21,322 nt of DNA. Source: a virus. The position numbers and the translations under genes were made by a program. The stretch spans positions 1 to 21,322 of the IMG/VR virus record IMGVR_UViG_3300034066_001031; one strand, given 5' to 3'. The notes beneath the pieces were generated by a model, which saw only the letters and a list, made by a program, of their open reading frames with translations, had not been told where the DNA came from and searched no databases. Shown here piece after piece: positions 1 to 6,251 of the stretch (position 1 is its first letter; every line of letters begins with the position of its first letter).

Positions 1-57
1 ATAGCATACAAGGTATCCAGCAATAAAAGCAGGTATAAGTAGTAGTAAGTTTGTCAT
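1..57 (-). CDS. N-terminus of a membrane or exported protein (partial)
   Basis: Nineteen codons run off the left edge and read MTNLLLLIPAFIAGYLVCY, a hydrophobic stretch typical of an N-terminal transmembrane helix or signal anchor. The ATG lies 6 nt after a TATACT box that is 17 bp from a TTTACA -35 box, so a leaderless mRNA is likely. The rest of the protein is outside the window and its function cannot be given. Confidence 0.6.
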   Translation of the reverse strand, partial: MTNLLLLIPAFIAGYLVCY

Positions 58-92
58 ATTATAAGTATACACTAAGGCCCAGTCTTTGTAAA
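58..92 (-). promoter_or_regulatory. Leaderless-type promoter of the partial gene at the left edge
   Basis: On the minus strand TTTACA (87-92), a 17-bp spacer, TATACT (64-69), then 6 nt to the ATG. No ribosome binding site fits in the gap. Confidence 0.6.
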
Positions 93-143
93 GTCCATTA
101 TATGATACAATATAACTGTATACTAAGATATTTTAGGAGAAAA

Positions 144-311
144 ATGGAATACTGTGATCATGATAACAAAAAGCCATATGTTTATGGATATATGACTAGT
201 GATTTTATAAAAGAGAGTTGGGATGGGCACTCTTATTACGGAGGAATGCGTCACTCTGACGGTCTTCCAACATTTTTTTGTCCAGATTGCTTGGAAGATT
301 TGTTCGAATAG
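144..311 (+). CDS. Small Cys/His protein, putative zinc-binding
   Basis: The 55-residue protein has a C-x-H pair at residues 4-6 and a CPDC knuckle at 46-49, so it probably holds one zinc ion. The start is set by a good AGGAG site 4-5 nt before the ATG; the frame stays open further upstream but has no ribosome site there. It is one of few rightward genes in this part of the window. Its 3' end overlaps a possible leftward gene. No function is recognised. Confidence 0.65.
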   Translation: MEYCDHDNKKPYVYGYMTSDFIKESWDGHSYYGGMRHSDGLPTFFCPDCLEDLFE

Positions 312-429
312 TTACAAGAGCATCATTAATAATCTTATCCCTGATTCTTTTAATCTTTCTTTCAAACTTAGATGTATTTGGCTTTTTTGATTTTCTCTTA
401 AGATTCTTTTTATGTCTTTTTTGACTCAA
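205..429 (-). CDS. Possible small basic protein, translationally coupled
   Basis: A 74-codon frame starts at a TTG that overlaps the TGA of the preceding gene (TTGA), with GAGG 4 nt upstream. The N-terminal 40 residues are strongly basic (MSQKRHKKNLKRKSKK) and could bind nucleic acid. The last third lies antisense to the rightward Cys/His gene. The coupled start favours a real gene; the antisense overlap argues against. Status uncertain. Confidence 0.4.
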   Translation of the reverse strand: MSQKRHKKNLKRKSKKPNTSKFERKIKRIRDKIINDALVTIRTNLPSNLDKKMLEDRQSDAFLRNKSAHPNSLL

Positions 430-551
430 GATGCCTCATGGTAATTGTTACAATGTTTTTTGCATACACCAGTAACGACATAGTTGTCACCTTCTTTAAC
501 CAAGTCATTATACTCAGCAGTCTTTTCGCAATAGAAACATTTTTGTGCCAT
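426..551 (-). CDS. Zinc-ribbon microprotein
   Basis: The 41-residue protein begins MAQKCFYCEKTAEYNDLV and has CxxC at residues 5-8 and C-x3-C at 30-34, a minimal zinc ribbon like those common in actinophage genomes. The ATG sits 5 nt after a TATAAT box inside the 3' end of the methyltransferase gene, so the gene may have its own leaderless transcript. Its stop overlaps the next start. Confidence 0.7.
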   Translation of the reverse strand: MAQKCFYCEKTAEYNDLVKEGDNYVVTGVCKKHCNNYHEAS

Positions 552-562
552 ACTTTATTATA
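552..562 (-). promoter_or_regulatory. -10 box directly before the zinc-ribbon gene
   Basis: TATAAT at 557-562 on the minus strand ends 5 nt before the ATG. The -35 position (TTTATG) is weak. Confidence 0.45.
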
Positions 563-568
563 TCATAT

Positions 569-1378
569 CTAATCTGCAGCATAAATAATTGCAAAGTTAT
601 TGGTATATATCATCTTTAGACCATACATGACCATCAAATGGTGTCCAGAAAATGCATAATTGTATATAACTAAAGACTTATTTTTCTTAATGTTTTCTAT
701 ATTGTTATCTAAAAAGTCTATCATGACATTGTTACTAAATGGATTAAACATAAACACATGAAGTTGTTTGTCTGGCAAGATGTAATCTGATCCAGATCCA
801 TGAATTATTTCTAATCTTTCATCATTTCTTGCTAGGTCAACCAATTCTTTTTGTATCTCAAGGCCCATTACATTCTTGTACCCAGCATCTATGCCAATCT
901 TTAGTACTTCTCCAAGGCCACAGCCAATGTCTATTAGTGTGTTACAGTAAGAAAACTCTAAGGCTTTGCCAAGAAGTTCTTTTGTCATCTCTGGCTCACT
1001 TGCTTGATATGCAAACCAGTCTTTGTTCTCTGGTATGTGAGTTCTTTTTCTAATATCTGGTAGTTTGTCTGGGTAGAGGATCTTTATATCTTGCAGGGTA
1101 AAAACAAAGTTAAACTTATCTAACTCATGTTTAACACAACCAGTCTTACCAAGCCAACCATGCATCGTACCAATAGTAAACCAATAGTCTACATCATCTA
1201 CGCTTGAGAACTTGGTGTCGTATATGTCTACATCATCATAAGAAAAGTCTTCAATGTATCCACCAATAACACATTCATTTGAGTTAGATGGTTTTAGGAT
1301 ACTTTTGTTTACCGCAAAGCCAAGCCACTCTTCTTTAGTTAGGTTTAGATCTTTATTCAAAGTCGACCTGAGATTCAA
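569..1378 (-). CDS. SAM-dependent class I methyltransferase
   Basis: The C-terminal half has a Rossmann methyltransferase core: motif I IDIGCGLGEV (149-158), an acidic residue ending strand 2 (GLE, 174), and MFNPF (210-214) at the motif IV position, resembling the NPP[FY] motif of N-methyltransferases. The N-terminal 110 residues match nothing I recognise and may select the substrate. No ATG is available at the 5' end. The first usable codon is a TTG at 1376-1378, and a second TTG six codons later overlaps the upstream stop (TTGAATAA) with CAGG before it; either could be the true start. Nucleic acid or a small molecule could be the substrate. Confidence 0.75.
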   Translation of the reverse strand: MNLRSTLNKDLNLTKEEWLGFAVNKSILKPSNSNECVIGGYIEDFSYDDVDIYDTKFSSVDDVDYWFTIGTMHGWLGKTGCVKHELDKFNFVFTLQDIKILYPDKLPDIRKRTHIPENKDWFAYQASEPEMTKELLGKALEFSYCNTLIDIGCGLGEVLKIGIDAGYKNVMGLEIQKELVDLARNDERLEIIHGSGSDYILPDKQLHVFMFNPFSNNVMIDFLDNNIENIKKNKSLVIYNYAFSGHHLMVMYGLKMIYTNNFAIIYAAD

Positions 1379-1526
1379 ACATTTTAGTCATATAGTTATC
1401 GTCTCCCCTTGCTATTTGAGCAGCAGCAATACGCATGCCCAAAGCATTTGTTTTTGATGGTTCAATGGGCAAAGCCTCAATAGCCCTTGCAATTTCTTCT
1501 CGCAAAATCATTTCGTCTATACTCAT
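1353..1526 (-). CDS. Conserved small protein (TNALGMRIAAAQIARG type)
   Basis: The 57-residue acidic protein begins MSIDEMILREEIARAIEAL and contains TNALGMRIAAAQIARG, a stretch I recall from small hypothetical proteins of actinophages. It is led by the best promoter in the window and begins 6 nt after the -10 box. Its last codons overlap the start of the methyltransferase gene, so the two are probably co-expressed. Function unknown. Confidence 0.75.
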   Translation of the reverse strand: MSIDEMILREEIARAIEALPIEPSKTNALGMRIAAAQIARGDDNYMTKMFESQVDFE

Positions 1527-1561
1527 ATACCAATTATACAGGTTCGGCGGATGGATGTCAA
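1527..1561 (-). promoter_or_regulatory. Consensus leaderless promoter
   Basis: TTGACA (1556-1561), a 17-bp spacer and TATAAT (1533-1538), both perfect sigma-70 consensus, then 6 nt to the ATG. Confidence 0.8.
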
Positions 1562-1602
1562 GTTTTTAAAGTTCGGCGCAAAATAGAGATACTTAAACAA
1601 CC

Positions 1603-1944
1603 CTACGAGTCTTGCGACTCGCTATCTGTTTCTTTATCCCAATATGCCTTACCAAACTCATCATAATCATCCCAACCAGAGCCAGACATGTCTAACTTCA
1701 TCTGATCTAACTCTTCTCTCCAAGCATCCATATCTATGGTGTAGTATGTTCCCCACCACTCATAGGGCTTATTAAGATACTTCCACATTTTTGCGTGGTA
1801 CTTATAGGCAAGGCCATGCTCTTCATCCTCATCCATATTAACACACTTAACTAAATGATTACCAGCATAGCCACCAAGAAAATTTCCTATCCATCGTAAA
1901 GGCCATATCTTAGTTCTTTGTGTCTTTGTCGAATGATTTATCAT
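1603..1944 (-). CDS. Hypothetical acidic Trp/Tyr-rich protein
   Basis: About 113 residues with KIWPLRWIGNFLGGYAGNH near the start, then MWKYLNKPYEWWGTYY, and a very acidic C-terminus. The start is unclear: ATG at 1944 and a further in-frame ATG at 1971 both lie inside the preceding small gene and neither has a well-spaced ribosome site. The gene closes a leftward chain that begins near 2.7-2.9 kb. No family recognised. Confidence 0.6.
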   Translation of the reverse strand: MINHSTKTQRTKIWPLRWIGNFLGGYAGNHLVKCVNMDEDEEHGLAYKYHAKMWKYLNKPYEWWGTYYTIDMDAWREELDQMKLDMSGSGWDDYDEFGKAYWDKETDSESQDS

Positions 1945-2035
1945 CCTTAGGCACCCACACTTTCTTTCCATCTTTCCAGATAGGCCAGTAACCTAGGCTA
2001 CGCCAATCCATCTGTGCAATCTTAGGCTCTTTCAT
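1910..2035 (-). CDS. Small hypothetical protein
   Basis: The 41-residue protein starts MKEPKIAQMDWRSLGYWPIW. The ATG lies inside the last codons of the upstream gene with GGGAG about 4-5 nt before it, a normal coupled start. The composition is basic and aromatic, and no domain is recognised. Confidence 0.65.
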   Translation of the reverse strand: MKEPKIAQMDWRSLGYWPIWKDGKKVWVPKDDKSFDKDTKN

Positions 2036-2282
2036 CGCTCTCCCATATAACTAGACACTTAGTACATTGTATACCATCCTCACGCATATACCAAGTATGC
2101 TGACACTCTTTCTTAGCCTTAGGAGAGTTCTCTTTCCTTAGCCTTCTGGTAGTGCCATTTCTTACCTGTGTTCTAAACTTTCCATTTGGATCATGTACAT
2201 GGCAAAGATCAACGGTACGCCAGTCATCAACATAAATTGGGCATGGCTTTTTCTTTTTCGTAATGGCACTACAAGATCTCAT
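2022..2282 (-). CDS. Two-finger zinc protein
   Basis: The 86-residue protein has an N-terminal Cys/His cluster (C4, C14, C27, H30 in LCHVHDPNGKF) of a type common in actinophage small proteins, a basic linker (residues 35-58), and a second cluster with C60, H62 and CTKC at 73-76. The basic linker suggests nucleic-acid contact. The start overlaps the upstream stop as ATGA, which indicates coupled translation. Confidence 0.7.
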   Translation of the reverse strand: MRSCSAITKKKKPCPIYVDDWRTVDLCHVHDPNGKFRTQVRNGTTRRLRKENSPKAKKECQHTWYMREDGIQCTKCLVIWESDERA

Positions 2283-2401
2283 TGTCTATGTCTTTTCTTA
2301 TTTCCATAGCGAGACTTAACATCAGCCTTAGCCTGATCTACAATGGCTTTCGTAATCTCTTCAACACTAAACTCTTGGTCGAAGGTTTGTTCAGTATCCA
2401 T
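2279..2401 (-). CDS. Small hypothetical protein
   Basis: Forty residues: an acidic N-terminal half (MDTEQTFDQEFSVEEITKAI) and a basic tail (KSRYGNKKRHRQ). The start overlaps the end of the preceding gene and the stop overlaps the next start. The charge split is the only feature visible. Confidence 0.65.
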   Translation of the reverse strand: MDTEQTFDQEFSVEEITKAIVDQAKADVKSRYGNKKRHRQ

Positions 2402-2615
2402 TTAAGCACTCATTTCTACTGTGGTATAGGCGAATCTTTGTCAATATTTTGCGGGACGGACCAGATAAAGGCTCTTTGCAAGCACCACAGGTATAAGACC
2501 ATTCACCGCTAAAAAAGTCATAAACAGCACCCTTAGCGTTAGCATACTTCTTGGCTACAAAGGTTTGGAATGGATCAGGTATCTCAAGATTTCTTAGCAC
2601 ACCAAATCCAGTCAT
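2391..2615 (-). CDS. Zn-finger-like protein
   Basis: The 74-residue protein contains CGACKE near residue 43 and a later H...C pair (YHSRNEC), which would complete a zinc site of the CxxC...HxxxxC kind. The ATG lies within the end of the upstream 36-residue gene, so it is tightly coupled. Role unknown; nucleic-acid binding is a guess from the fold only. Confidence 0.65.
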   Translation of the reverse strand: MTGFGVLRNLEIPDPFQTFVAKKYANAKGAVYDFFSGEWSYTCGACKEPLSGPSRKILTKIRLYHSRNECLNGY

Positions 2616-2694
2616 CTGTCATAGTCTGATGTGTATCCCAGAATAAAGGATCTTTGACTTCCATCTTACACTTTACACACTCTTTAGGCTTCAC
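2584..2694 (-). CDS. Cys-rich microprotein (GTG start)
   Basis: The 36-residue protein has CVKC at residues 6-9 and one later Cys (WCAKKS). It starts at a GTG that overlaps the TGA of the membrane-protein gene (GTGA), with GGAGG 9 nt upstream. Confidence 0.6.
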   Translation of the reverse strand: MKPKECVKCKMEVKDPLFWDTHQTMTDDWIWCAKKS

Positions 2695-2921
2695 TCTTCA
2701 CGCCTCCAGTGTAGGTATGACTTAAGATAAACTGCTGCATAGGCAAGTGCGCTAAATATAAAGCCATATTGGTTTGTATATAGGGCATAGGCTATCCAAA
2801 GAACTTCGTTGAATAGGAGTACAAACCATCCCCAAATGGTCTTACGACCAACAAAGAAGATGCCTGTGACTCCAATGACAGCGAGCACCCACGAGGCATA
2901 CTCGCTCATAAATAGTTGCAT
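2691..2921 (-). CDS. Three-helix small membrane protein (PnuC-like fold possible)
   Basis: The 76-residue protein has three predicted membrane segments (about 11-26, 30-47, 52-68) with a Gly/Arg/Lys/Trp-rich turn (VGRKTIWGW) and a charged tail (HWRREE). I recall similar short proteins in actinophages; the W-x-x-x-x-x-Y-A-x-x-x-x-Q-x-G spacing recalls part of PnuC, the nicotinamide riboside transporter, but a full PnuC is far longer. It begins 6 nt after a TATACT box, so it is probably leaderless. Confidence 0.65.
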   Translation of the reverse strand: MQLFMSEYASWVLAVIGVTGIFFVGRKTIWGWFVLLFNEVLWIAYALYTNQYGFIFSALAYAAVYLKSYLHWRREE

Positions 2922-2956
2922 ATATCCAGTATACCTTAAGTTGAGGGTTTAGTCAA
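2922..2956 (-). promoter_or_regulatory. Leaderless promoter of the membrane-protein gene
   Basis: TTGACT (2951-2956), a 17-bp spacer, TATACT (2928-2933), 6 nt to ATG. The -35 box overlaps the stop of the upstream gene. Confidence 0.75.
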
Positions 2957-3095
2957 GTTTAGAAACAAACTGAGCAGCCATCTTCAAACCCTTAACCAGT
3001 CCATCATGGTAGTCTTGGTTCTTAATTACTTTAGCAGTGTCCCAAACCTTGTAAGATTCTTTATTTAATAGGTCAGATATCTCTTGATTAGTCAT
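2949..3095 (-). CDS. Small hypothetical protein
   Basis: The 48-residue protein MTNQEISDLLNKESYKVWDT... is amphipathic with no cysteines. It starts 6 nt after a strong -10 box and is transcribed away from the GIY-YIG-like gene. No family recognised. Confidence 0.65.
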   Translation of the reverse strand: MTNQEISDLLNKESYKVWDTAKVIKNQDYHDGLVKGLKMAAQFVSKLD

Positions 3096-3130
3096 ACTTC
3101 AAGTATATCCAATTTTGCACGGTATGTCAA
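3096..3130 (-). promoter_or_regulatory. Leaderless promoter, divergent from the GIY-YIG-like gene
   Basis: TTGACA (3125-3130), a 17-bp spacer, TATACT (3102-3107), 6 nt to the ATG at 3095. The -35 box is separated by one base from the -10 box of the rightward promoter, so the two promoters should interfere. Confidence 0.75.
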
Positions 3131-3131
3131 G

Positions 3132-3143
3132 TATAATAGAGTA
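3132..3143 (+). promoter_or_regulatory. Leaderless-type -10 box of the rightward gene
   Basis: TATAAT at 3132-3137 followed by 6 nt to the ATG. No clear -35 box is visible, so it may depend on an activator or be weak. Confidence 0.55.
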
Positions 3144-3455
3144 ATGACCCTACTATACATCCTATACAGCCCAGTATACAAGGCTGTCAAGATAGGGATA
3201 TCTGATGTCTCAGGCAAGAGGTTTGCAAGCCATAGGACCAAAGGATGGATACTCGTCAAGTATTGGTATTTTTTCGAACGGGATAAAGCGAGAACAGTAG
3301 AAACCCTAGTACTAAGAACACTAAGGGCAAAGCATGGTTATTTTCTAGATAAGGCGGATATGCCACAAGGGGGCTATACGGAGACATTTGATGCTAGTAA
3401 GATCACTAGACGAGGTTTGATCCGTATGGTCAACAAGGCTATAAAGGAGACTTGA
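3144..3455 (+). CDS. GIY-YIG / MUG113-like nuclease-fold protein
   Basis: The 103-residue protein opens with LYILYSP (4-10) and KIGIS (16-20), which match the two strands of the GIY-YIG core in its T5orf172/MUG113 variant. R26, H30 and E53 fall where the catalytic Arg, His/Tyr and metal-binding Glu are expected. The protein is little more than the core, so it may be a small stand-alone nuclease or a DNA-binding derivative. The start was placed 6 nt after TATAAT; an upstream TTG-started extension of 20 codons lies across the promoters and was rejected. Confidence 0.65.
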   Translation: MTLLYILYSPVYKAVKIGISDVSGKRFASHRTKGWILVKYWYFFERDKARTVETLVLRTLRAKHGYFLDKADMPQGGYTETFDASKITRRGLIRMVNKAIKET

Positions 3456-3549
3456 TCCCCTGGCATTTTGGACATTGTTTAGTAGGGTTTGGAGTTTCAT
3501 ATGATACCTGGAACATACCACCACAGTCAAAGCATAGGACATTTAGCAT
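3439..3549 (-). CDS. Zinc-ribbon microprotein
   Basis: The 36-residue protein MLNVLCFDCGGMFQVSY... has two knuckles, CFDC and CPKC, a textbook minimal zinc ribbon. It begins 6 nt after TATACT, and its 3' end overlaps the tail of the rightward GIY-YIG-like gene by 17 bp. The promoter spacer contains a perfect DnaA box, so replication initiator binding could affect its expression. Confidence 0.7.
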   Translation of the reverse strand: MLNVLCFDCGGMFQVSYETPNPTKQCPKCQGIKSPL

Positions 3550-3561
3550 AGTTATAGTATA
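3550..3561 (-). promoter_or_regulatory. -10 box beside a DnaA box
   Basis: TATACT at 3556-3561 on the minus strand, 6 nt before the ATG. The DnaA box at 3566-3574 occupies the spacer; the -35 is weak. Confidence 0.5.
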
Positions 3562-3565
3562 GCAG

Positions 3566-4048
3566 TTATCCACAGGTTGTGAGGTTTGGGAGATATATTG
3601 TTAGGTTCGTAATGTCTGGTTTGTAAGGTTTTGATCATAGTTATCCACAGGTTTATCCACAGATAAATGTTACTGATTATTTAATTAGATAGTCTAGAAG
3701 TGGAGTAAAGTGGAGAGTAGTGGAGGATAGAGCGCTTTTATAGAAGGCGTCGTAATCTTCTTACGGCCAAACCTCCATATCCCAAACCTTCAAACCTTCT
3801 TACCACATATTCCCGATATTGTCAAACCTTCTTTCCCATAGTAAGGTTTGGGCATTATACATGCAAAACCATGGTTTGTCAAGTCCTTCTATGCATGAAT
3901 ATGCCCATAAAATTCATATGAAATTTGTTCGAATTTGCTCAGAAAATAAAGAAAACCTTTATAAAATTATATAAAGGTTTGGATAATATTCTAAAACTCT
4001 GGGAAAAATAATCAAGGGTTCGTAATCTATTCTATAGAGGGTTTTATA
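3566..4048. other. Candidate replication origin (gene-free, repeat-rich)
   Basis: No convincing gene is found in this stretch. It holds three perfect DnaA boxes TTATCCACA (3566-3574, 3641-3649, 3653-3661), an AT-rich segment at about 3662-3690, three AGTGGAG copies at exact 10-bp spacing (3699, 3709, 3719), an inverted CGTAA-tcttc-TTACG, and AAGGTTTG or its complement CAAACCTT at 3783, 3791, 3823, 3843 and 3974, with shorter matches near 3582, 3620 and 3768. Perfect initiator boxes, an AT-rich block and helically phased repeats are the usual parts of an iteron-type origin. That it works as an origin is inference. Confidence 0.55.
3699..3725. repeat. Three AGTGGAG repeats with 10-bp period
   Basis: AGTGGAG begins at 3699, 3709 and 3719. 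The spacing equals one helical turn, so a protein bound at each copy would lie on one face of the DNA. Confidence 0.7.
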
Positions 4049-4321
4049 CTATAGAGGTTTGTTATCAGGTAGTGTTTGATTGTATACCTTGCCTAATTCC
4101 CGCCCGATTTTGGTGGGATCTAATGCTTCAAGATCTGCTTCAGCAAAAACGCCAGATGCCTTGGTGAGCGGGGGCGCTAAAAATTCGGGGGTGAATGAAA
4201 AGAATCTACCCAAACCTATAGTATGAGTAATACCTACAAAACCATTCCACATGTTATCGGAGAATGCCTGATATTGTTTAGGATATTGTTTTGCATAGTT
4301 TGCAAAGTGTCTTGGACTCAT
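4049..4321 (-). CDS. Small hypothetical protein inside the repeat field
   Basis: The 90-residue protein MSPRHFANYAKQYPKQYQAF... ends in an acidic domain (FAEADLEALDPTKIGRELGK). The start is set by a TATAAT box 6 nt upstream paired with TTGTCA at 18 bp. The open frame continues 80 codons further upstream, but that part is made of the AAGGTTTG and GACGTCC repeats and is probably not translated. Its place beside the candidate origin makes a replication role possible, but no initiator domain is recognised. Confidence 0.55.
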   Translation of the reverse strand: MSPRHFANYAKQYPKQYQAFSDNMWNGFVGITHTIGLGRFFSFTPEFLAPPLTKASGVFAEADLEALDPTKIGRELGKVYNQTLPDNKPL

Positions 4322-4357
4322 ATCTTTATTATAACACCAAATATAAAGGTTTGACAA
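4322..4357 (-). promoter_or_regulatory. Leaderless promoter built on an AAGGTTTG repeat
   Basis: TTGTCA (4352-4357), an 18-bp spacer, TATAAT (4328-4333), 6 nt to ATG. The -35 box and upstream spacer are formed by a CAAACCTT repeat copy, so a repeat-binding protein would block or control this promoter. Confidence 0.65.
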
Positions 4358-4515
4358 ACAAGGTTTGATATGGTATAAGCCATGAATGGGGAAAGGTTTT
4401 TGTGCTACGTAATCTTTTTTTGAGAAAGATGGTTTGTCCACGATTGGGGAAAAGAAAAGCCTCTTCGTAATCTTATTTTGAGAAATATAAGGTTTGAGAG
4501 GTTTGTCCGATATGT
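4340..4515. repeat. Second block of AAGGTTTG and CGTAATCTT repeats
   Basis: AAGGTTTG occurs near 4346, 4362 and 4491, GGTTTGTCC near 4432 and 4500, and CGTAATCTT near 4408 and 4465. Both motifs also occur at 3.6-4.05 kb, so the repeat field lies on both sides of the short gene 4049-4321. TGTCCGAT copies and GACGTCC motifs follow at 4506-4540, as in the intergenic regions further right. Confidence 0.6.
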
Positions 4516-4585
4516 CCGATTTGACGTCCTGAGACGTCCCATAACCCCAGGCTTTTGTCAAGCCCAGGGATCAAGGATAATCTTG

Positions 4586-4897
4586 TTACTCTTCTTCGTC
4601 TGGTGTTGAGTTCTTCTTCTTGTTGTGAGCAAAGACCAAGATAGAACCAAGGTTCTTATCTGGAAGCACAGAGTCAATCTCTTCCTCTGTAACATTAACT
4701 AACTCTAGAAACATCTTGAATGTTTCAGTAATCATCTCTTCACCAATAGGTGTAAGTTCTTTAATCAAACCTTCTGCCACCATGTATGCCATTGGACAAC
4801 CTAGGTCGTTGTAATCCATGAATGCCGAGAAATCTTCATCATTACGGAACTCAATCCATAACTGACCAATCGCTCCAGCCTTATCTGCAAAATCCAT
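4586..4897 (-). CDS. Hypothetical acidic protein
   Basis: The 103-residue protein MDFADKAGAIGQLWIEFRND... is strongly acidic with a Glu/Asp-rich tail. The ATG directly follows the TAA of the upstream gene, with AAGGG about 10 nt before it, so the two form an operon. No family recognised. Confidence 0.7.
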   Translation of the reverse strand: MDFADKAGAIGQLWIEFRNDEDFSAFMDYNDLGCPMAYMVAEGLIKELTPIGEEMITETFKMFLELVNVTEEEIDSVLPDKNLGSILVFAHNKKKNSTPDEEE

Positions 4898-5122
4898 TTA
4901 TAGTCTACCCTTCATCTCTGCCATTAGTTTATCATACTCTTCTTGTGCTGTCAAGGCTAAAACATCAAATCTATGAAACACGATTGTGGGCATGTTTCTT
5001 ACTAGATAGTATCCAACCCGTTCTAGGTCTATGGAGAAATCTTCTGTAAGAAGTTTTGCCAACTGCTCTGCTTTTCTTGACTCTTTGTTATGCTCTGCTT
5101 TCCGTCTTACTGAATACGCCAT
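4898..5122 (-). CDS. Hypothetical basic protein
   Basis: The 74-residue protein MAYSVRRKAEHNKESRKAEQ has a basic helical N-terminus and an amphipathic C-terminus. It has a strong ribosome site (GAGGAGGG) and a normal leadered promoter, unlike its leaderless neighbours. No domain recognised. Confidence 0.65.
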   Translation of the reverse strand: MAYSVRRKAEHNKESRKAEQLAKLLTEDFSIDLERVGYYLVRNMPTIVFHRFDVLALTAQEEYDKLMAEMKGRL

Positions 5123-5139
5123 AGTCCCTCCTCTCTTCC

Positions 5140-5168
5140 ATTATACCGCAAAAGTTAGGGGGAGGCAA
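5140..5168 (-). promoter_or_regulatory. Promoter with conventional leader
   Basis: TTGCCT (5163-5168), a 17-bp spacer, TATAAT (5140-5145); a leader of roughly 10 nt carries the GAGGAGGG ribosome site. Confidence 0.65.
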
Positions 5169-5212
5169 GCCCCACGCTTACCCCCACCCTTAGGCACAGT
5201 CTGACCCTAGAT

Positions 5213-5572
5213 CTATGCCTGCTCAACTAAAACTGGTAGATATGCATCCATGAATTTATCAAACGGTACCGAAACTCTATCAGTAACAGTATTGGTAGTG
5301 AAGTCGACTAGTACTGTAAGGTCACCTAGGTCAAGGGACCCGTCATTGCTAATAGCGTAAATACCAAAGCCTGTCTCCTCTAGAATGCTGTCTTGCATAA
5401 GATAACTAATGATCATCCGTGTACCATATGCAGAATCTTGCCAGCGGGGTTTTGCATGCTGCAGCGCCATTGCTAGGTCCCGCTGCCACTCAGTCTCACC
5501 CCAATGGCTGTATAGAGCAACCATAGGGCCCTGCTCACTGTCTTTGAATACGTAGTTAATCCGTGCTCCCAT
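5213..5572 (-). CDS. Conserved actinophage hypothetical (MGARINYVFK family)
   Basis: The 119-residue protein opens with MGARINYVFKDSEQGPMVAL and continues LYSHWGETEWQRDLA and RMIISYLMQD. I recognise this pattern as a small family widespread in actinophages, without a known function. The start overlaps the upstream stop in a TAATG junction. Confidence 0.75.
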   Translation of the reverse strand: MGARINYVFKDSEQGPMVALYSHWGETEWQRDLAMALQHAKPRWQDSAYGTRMIISYLMQDSILEETGFGIYAISNDGSLDLGDLTVLVDFTTNTVTDRVSVPFDKFMDAYLPVLVEQA

Positions 5573-5718
5573 TACTCTTCATCCTTCCAAGATACAATTG
5601 ATAGTTGGTTTAATACTTCTCTGCAGAGGTCCTCTTCATTGTCTGATTCCGCCTCGTATCTAAAATTCATGTAGTCGCCTGTTGGCTCAAAGATTACTTC
5701 TACTTTGTATGTTGACAT
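5572..5718 (-). CDS. Small acidic hypothetical protein
   Basis: Forty-eight residues, MSTYKVEVIFEPTGDYMNFR then an acidic helix. The regular beta-like start suggests a compact fold. Start and stop share bases with both neighbours. Confidence 0.7.
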   Translation of the reverse strand: MSTYKVEVIFEPTGDYMNFRYEAESDNEEDLCREVLNQLSIVSWKDEE

Positions 5719-6251
5719 TACTTACCGTCCTTGCCTAAATCAAACCAAACATCTTTTAGCAGTTCAGGGTCTACTAGTACTTCGTCTACTTGCTCATTTT
5801 CTTTCATTGGGTCTCCTTTTTCTATTTGGGTCATTTCTTCAAGTGTAGCACAATTTGGGCATTTTTCCAAATCGGCCTCATCAAACTTATCTCTGATAGT
5901 ATTATCAGGGTCTTCAAACTCAGCCCCACAGTTTTCACAGTAGAACCAATTGTAACTAACTCGTACCTGAATGGTCACATTATCTGGGCAAGGTTTATCA
6001 GTGATAAAATAACCAAGCCTATTAACAAAGCCCCAACCAGACCAGATATAACTTCCACCGTCGTCTCCGTCCCCATACATCCATATCTTATTAGCGTCTT
6101 GCTGCTTTACAAACTCAACCTCGTCGCCGTAGGTCTCAAACATAATGCCACCCTCGCCATTGTCAAATGAGGCATTTGTATCTATATGATTAACGATTGG
6201 CTTGTAGGTCTCACACCACTCGTCAAAGTCCATTTCGATAAACTTATCCAT
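5718..6251 (-). CDS. Conserved phage protein with zinc ribbon
   Basis: The 177-residue protein begins MDKFIEMDFDEWCETYKPIV and has GDGDDGGSYIWSGWGFVNRLGY at 60-81, a pattern I associate with actinophage hypotheticals. A zinc ribbon is formed by CENC (105-108) and CPNC (131-134); the remaining 40 residues are acidic. It overlaps the upstream gene by 8 bp. Function unknown. Confidence 0.75.
   Translation of the reverse strand: MDKFIEMDFDEWCETYKPIVNHIDTNASFDNGEGGIMFETYGDEVEFVKQQDANKIWMYGDGDDGGSYIWSGWGFVNRLGYFITDKPCPDNVTIQVRVSYNWFYCENCGAEFEDPDNTIRDKFDEADLEKCPNCATLEEMTQIEKGDPMKENEQVDEVLVDPELLKDVWFDLGKDGK

Noticed and set aside
3580-4510. CRISPR-like array
   Set aside because: The AAGGTTTG repeats are only 8 bp, unevenly spaced and on both strands; no uniform repeat or spacer length exists.
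4322-4561. Extension of gene 4049-4321 by 80 codons at its 5' end
   Set aside because: The extension consists of AAGGTTTG, CGTAATCTT, TGTCCGAT and GACGTCC repeats found in gene-free DNA elsewhere, and a good promoter and start lie at 4321.
5790-6170. Rightward 126-codon open frame
   Set aside because: It is antisense to the zinc-ribbon phage protein at 5718-6251, whose motifs are clear.
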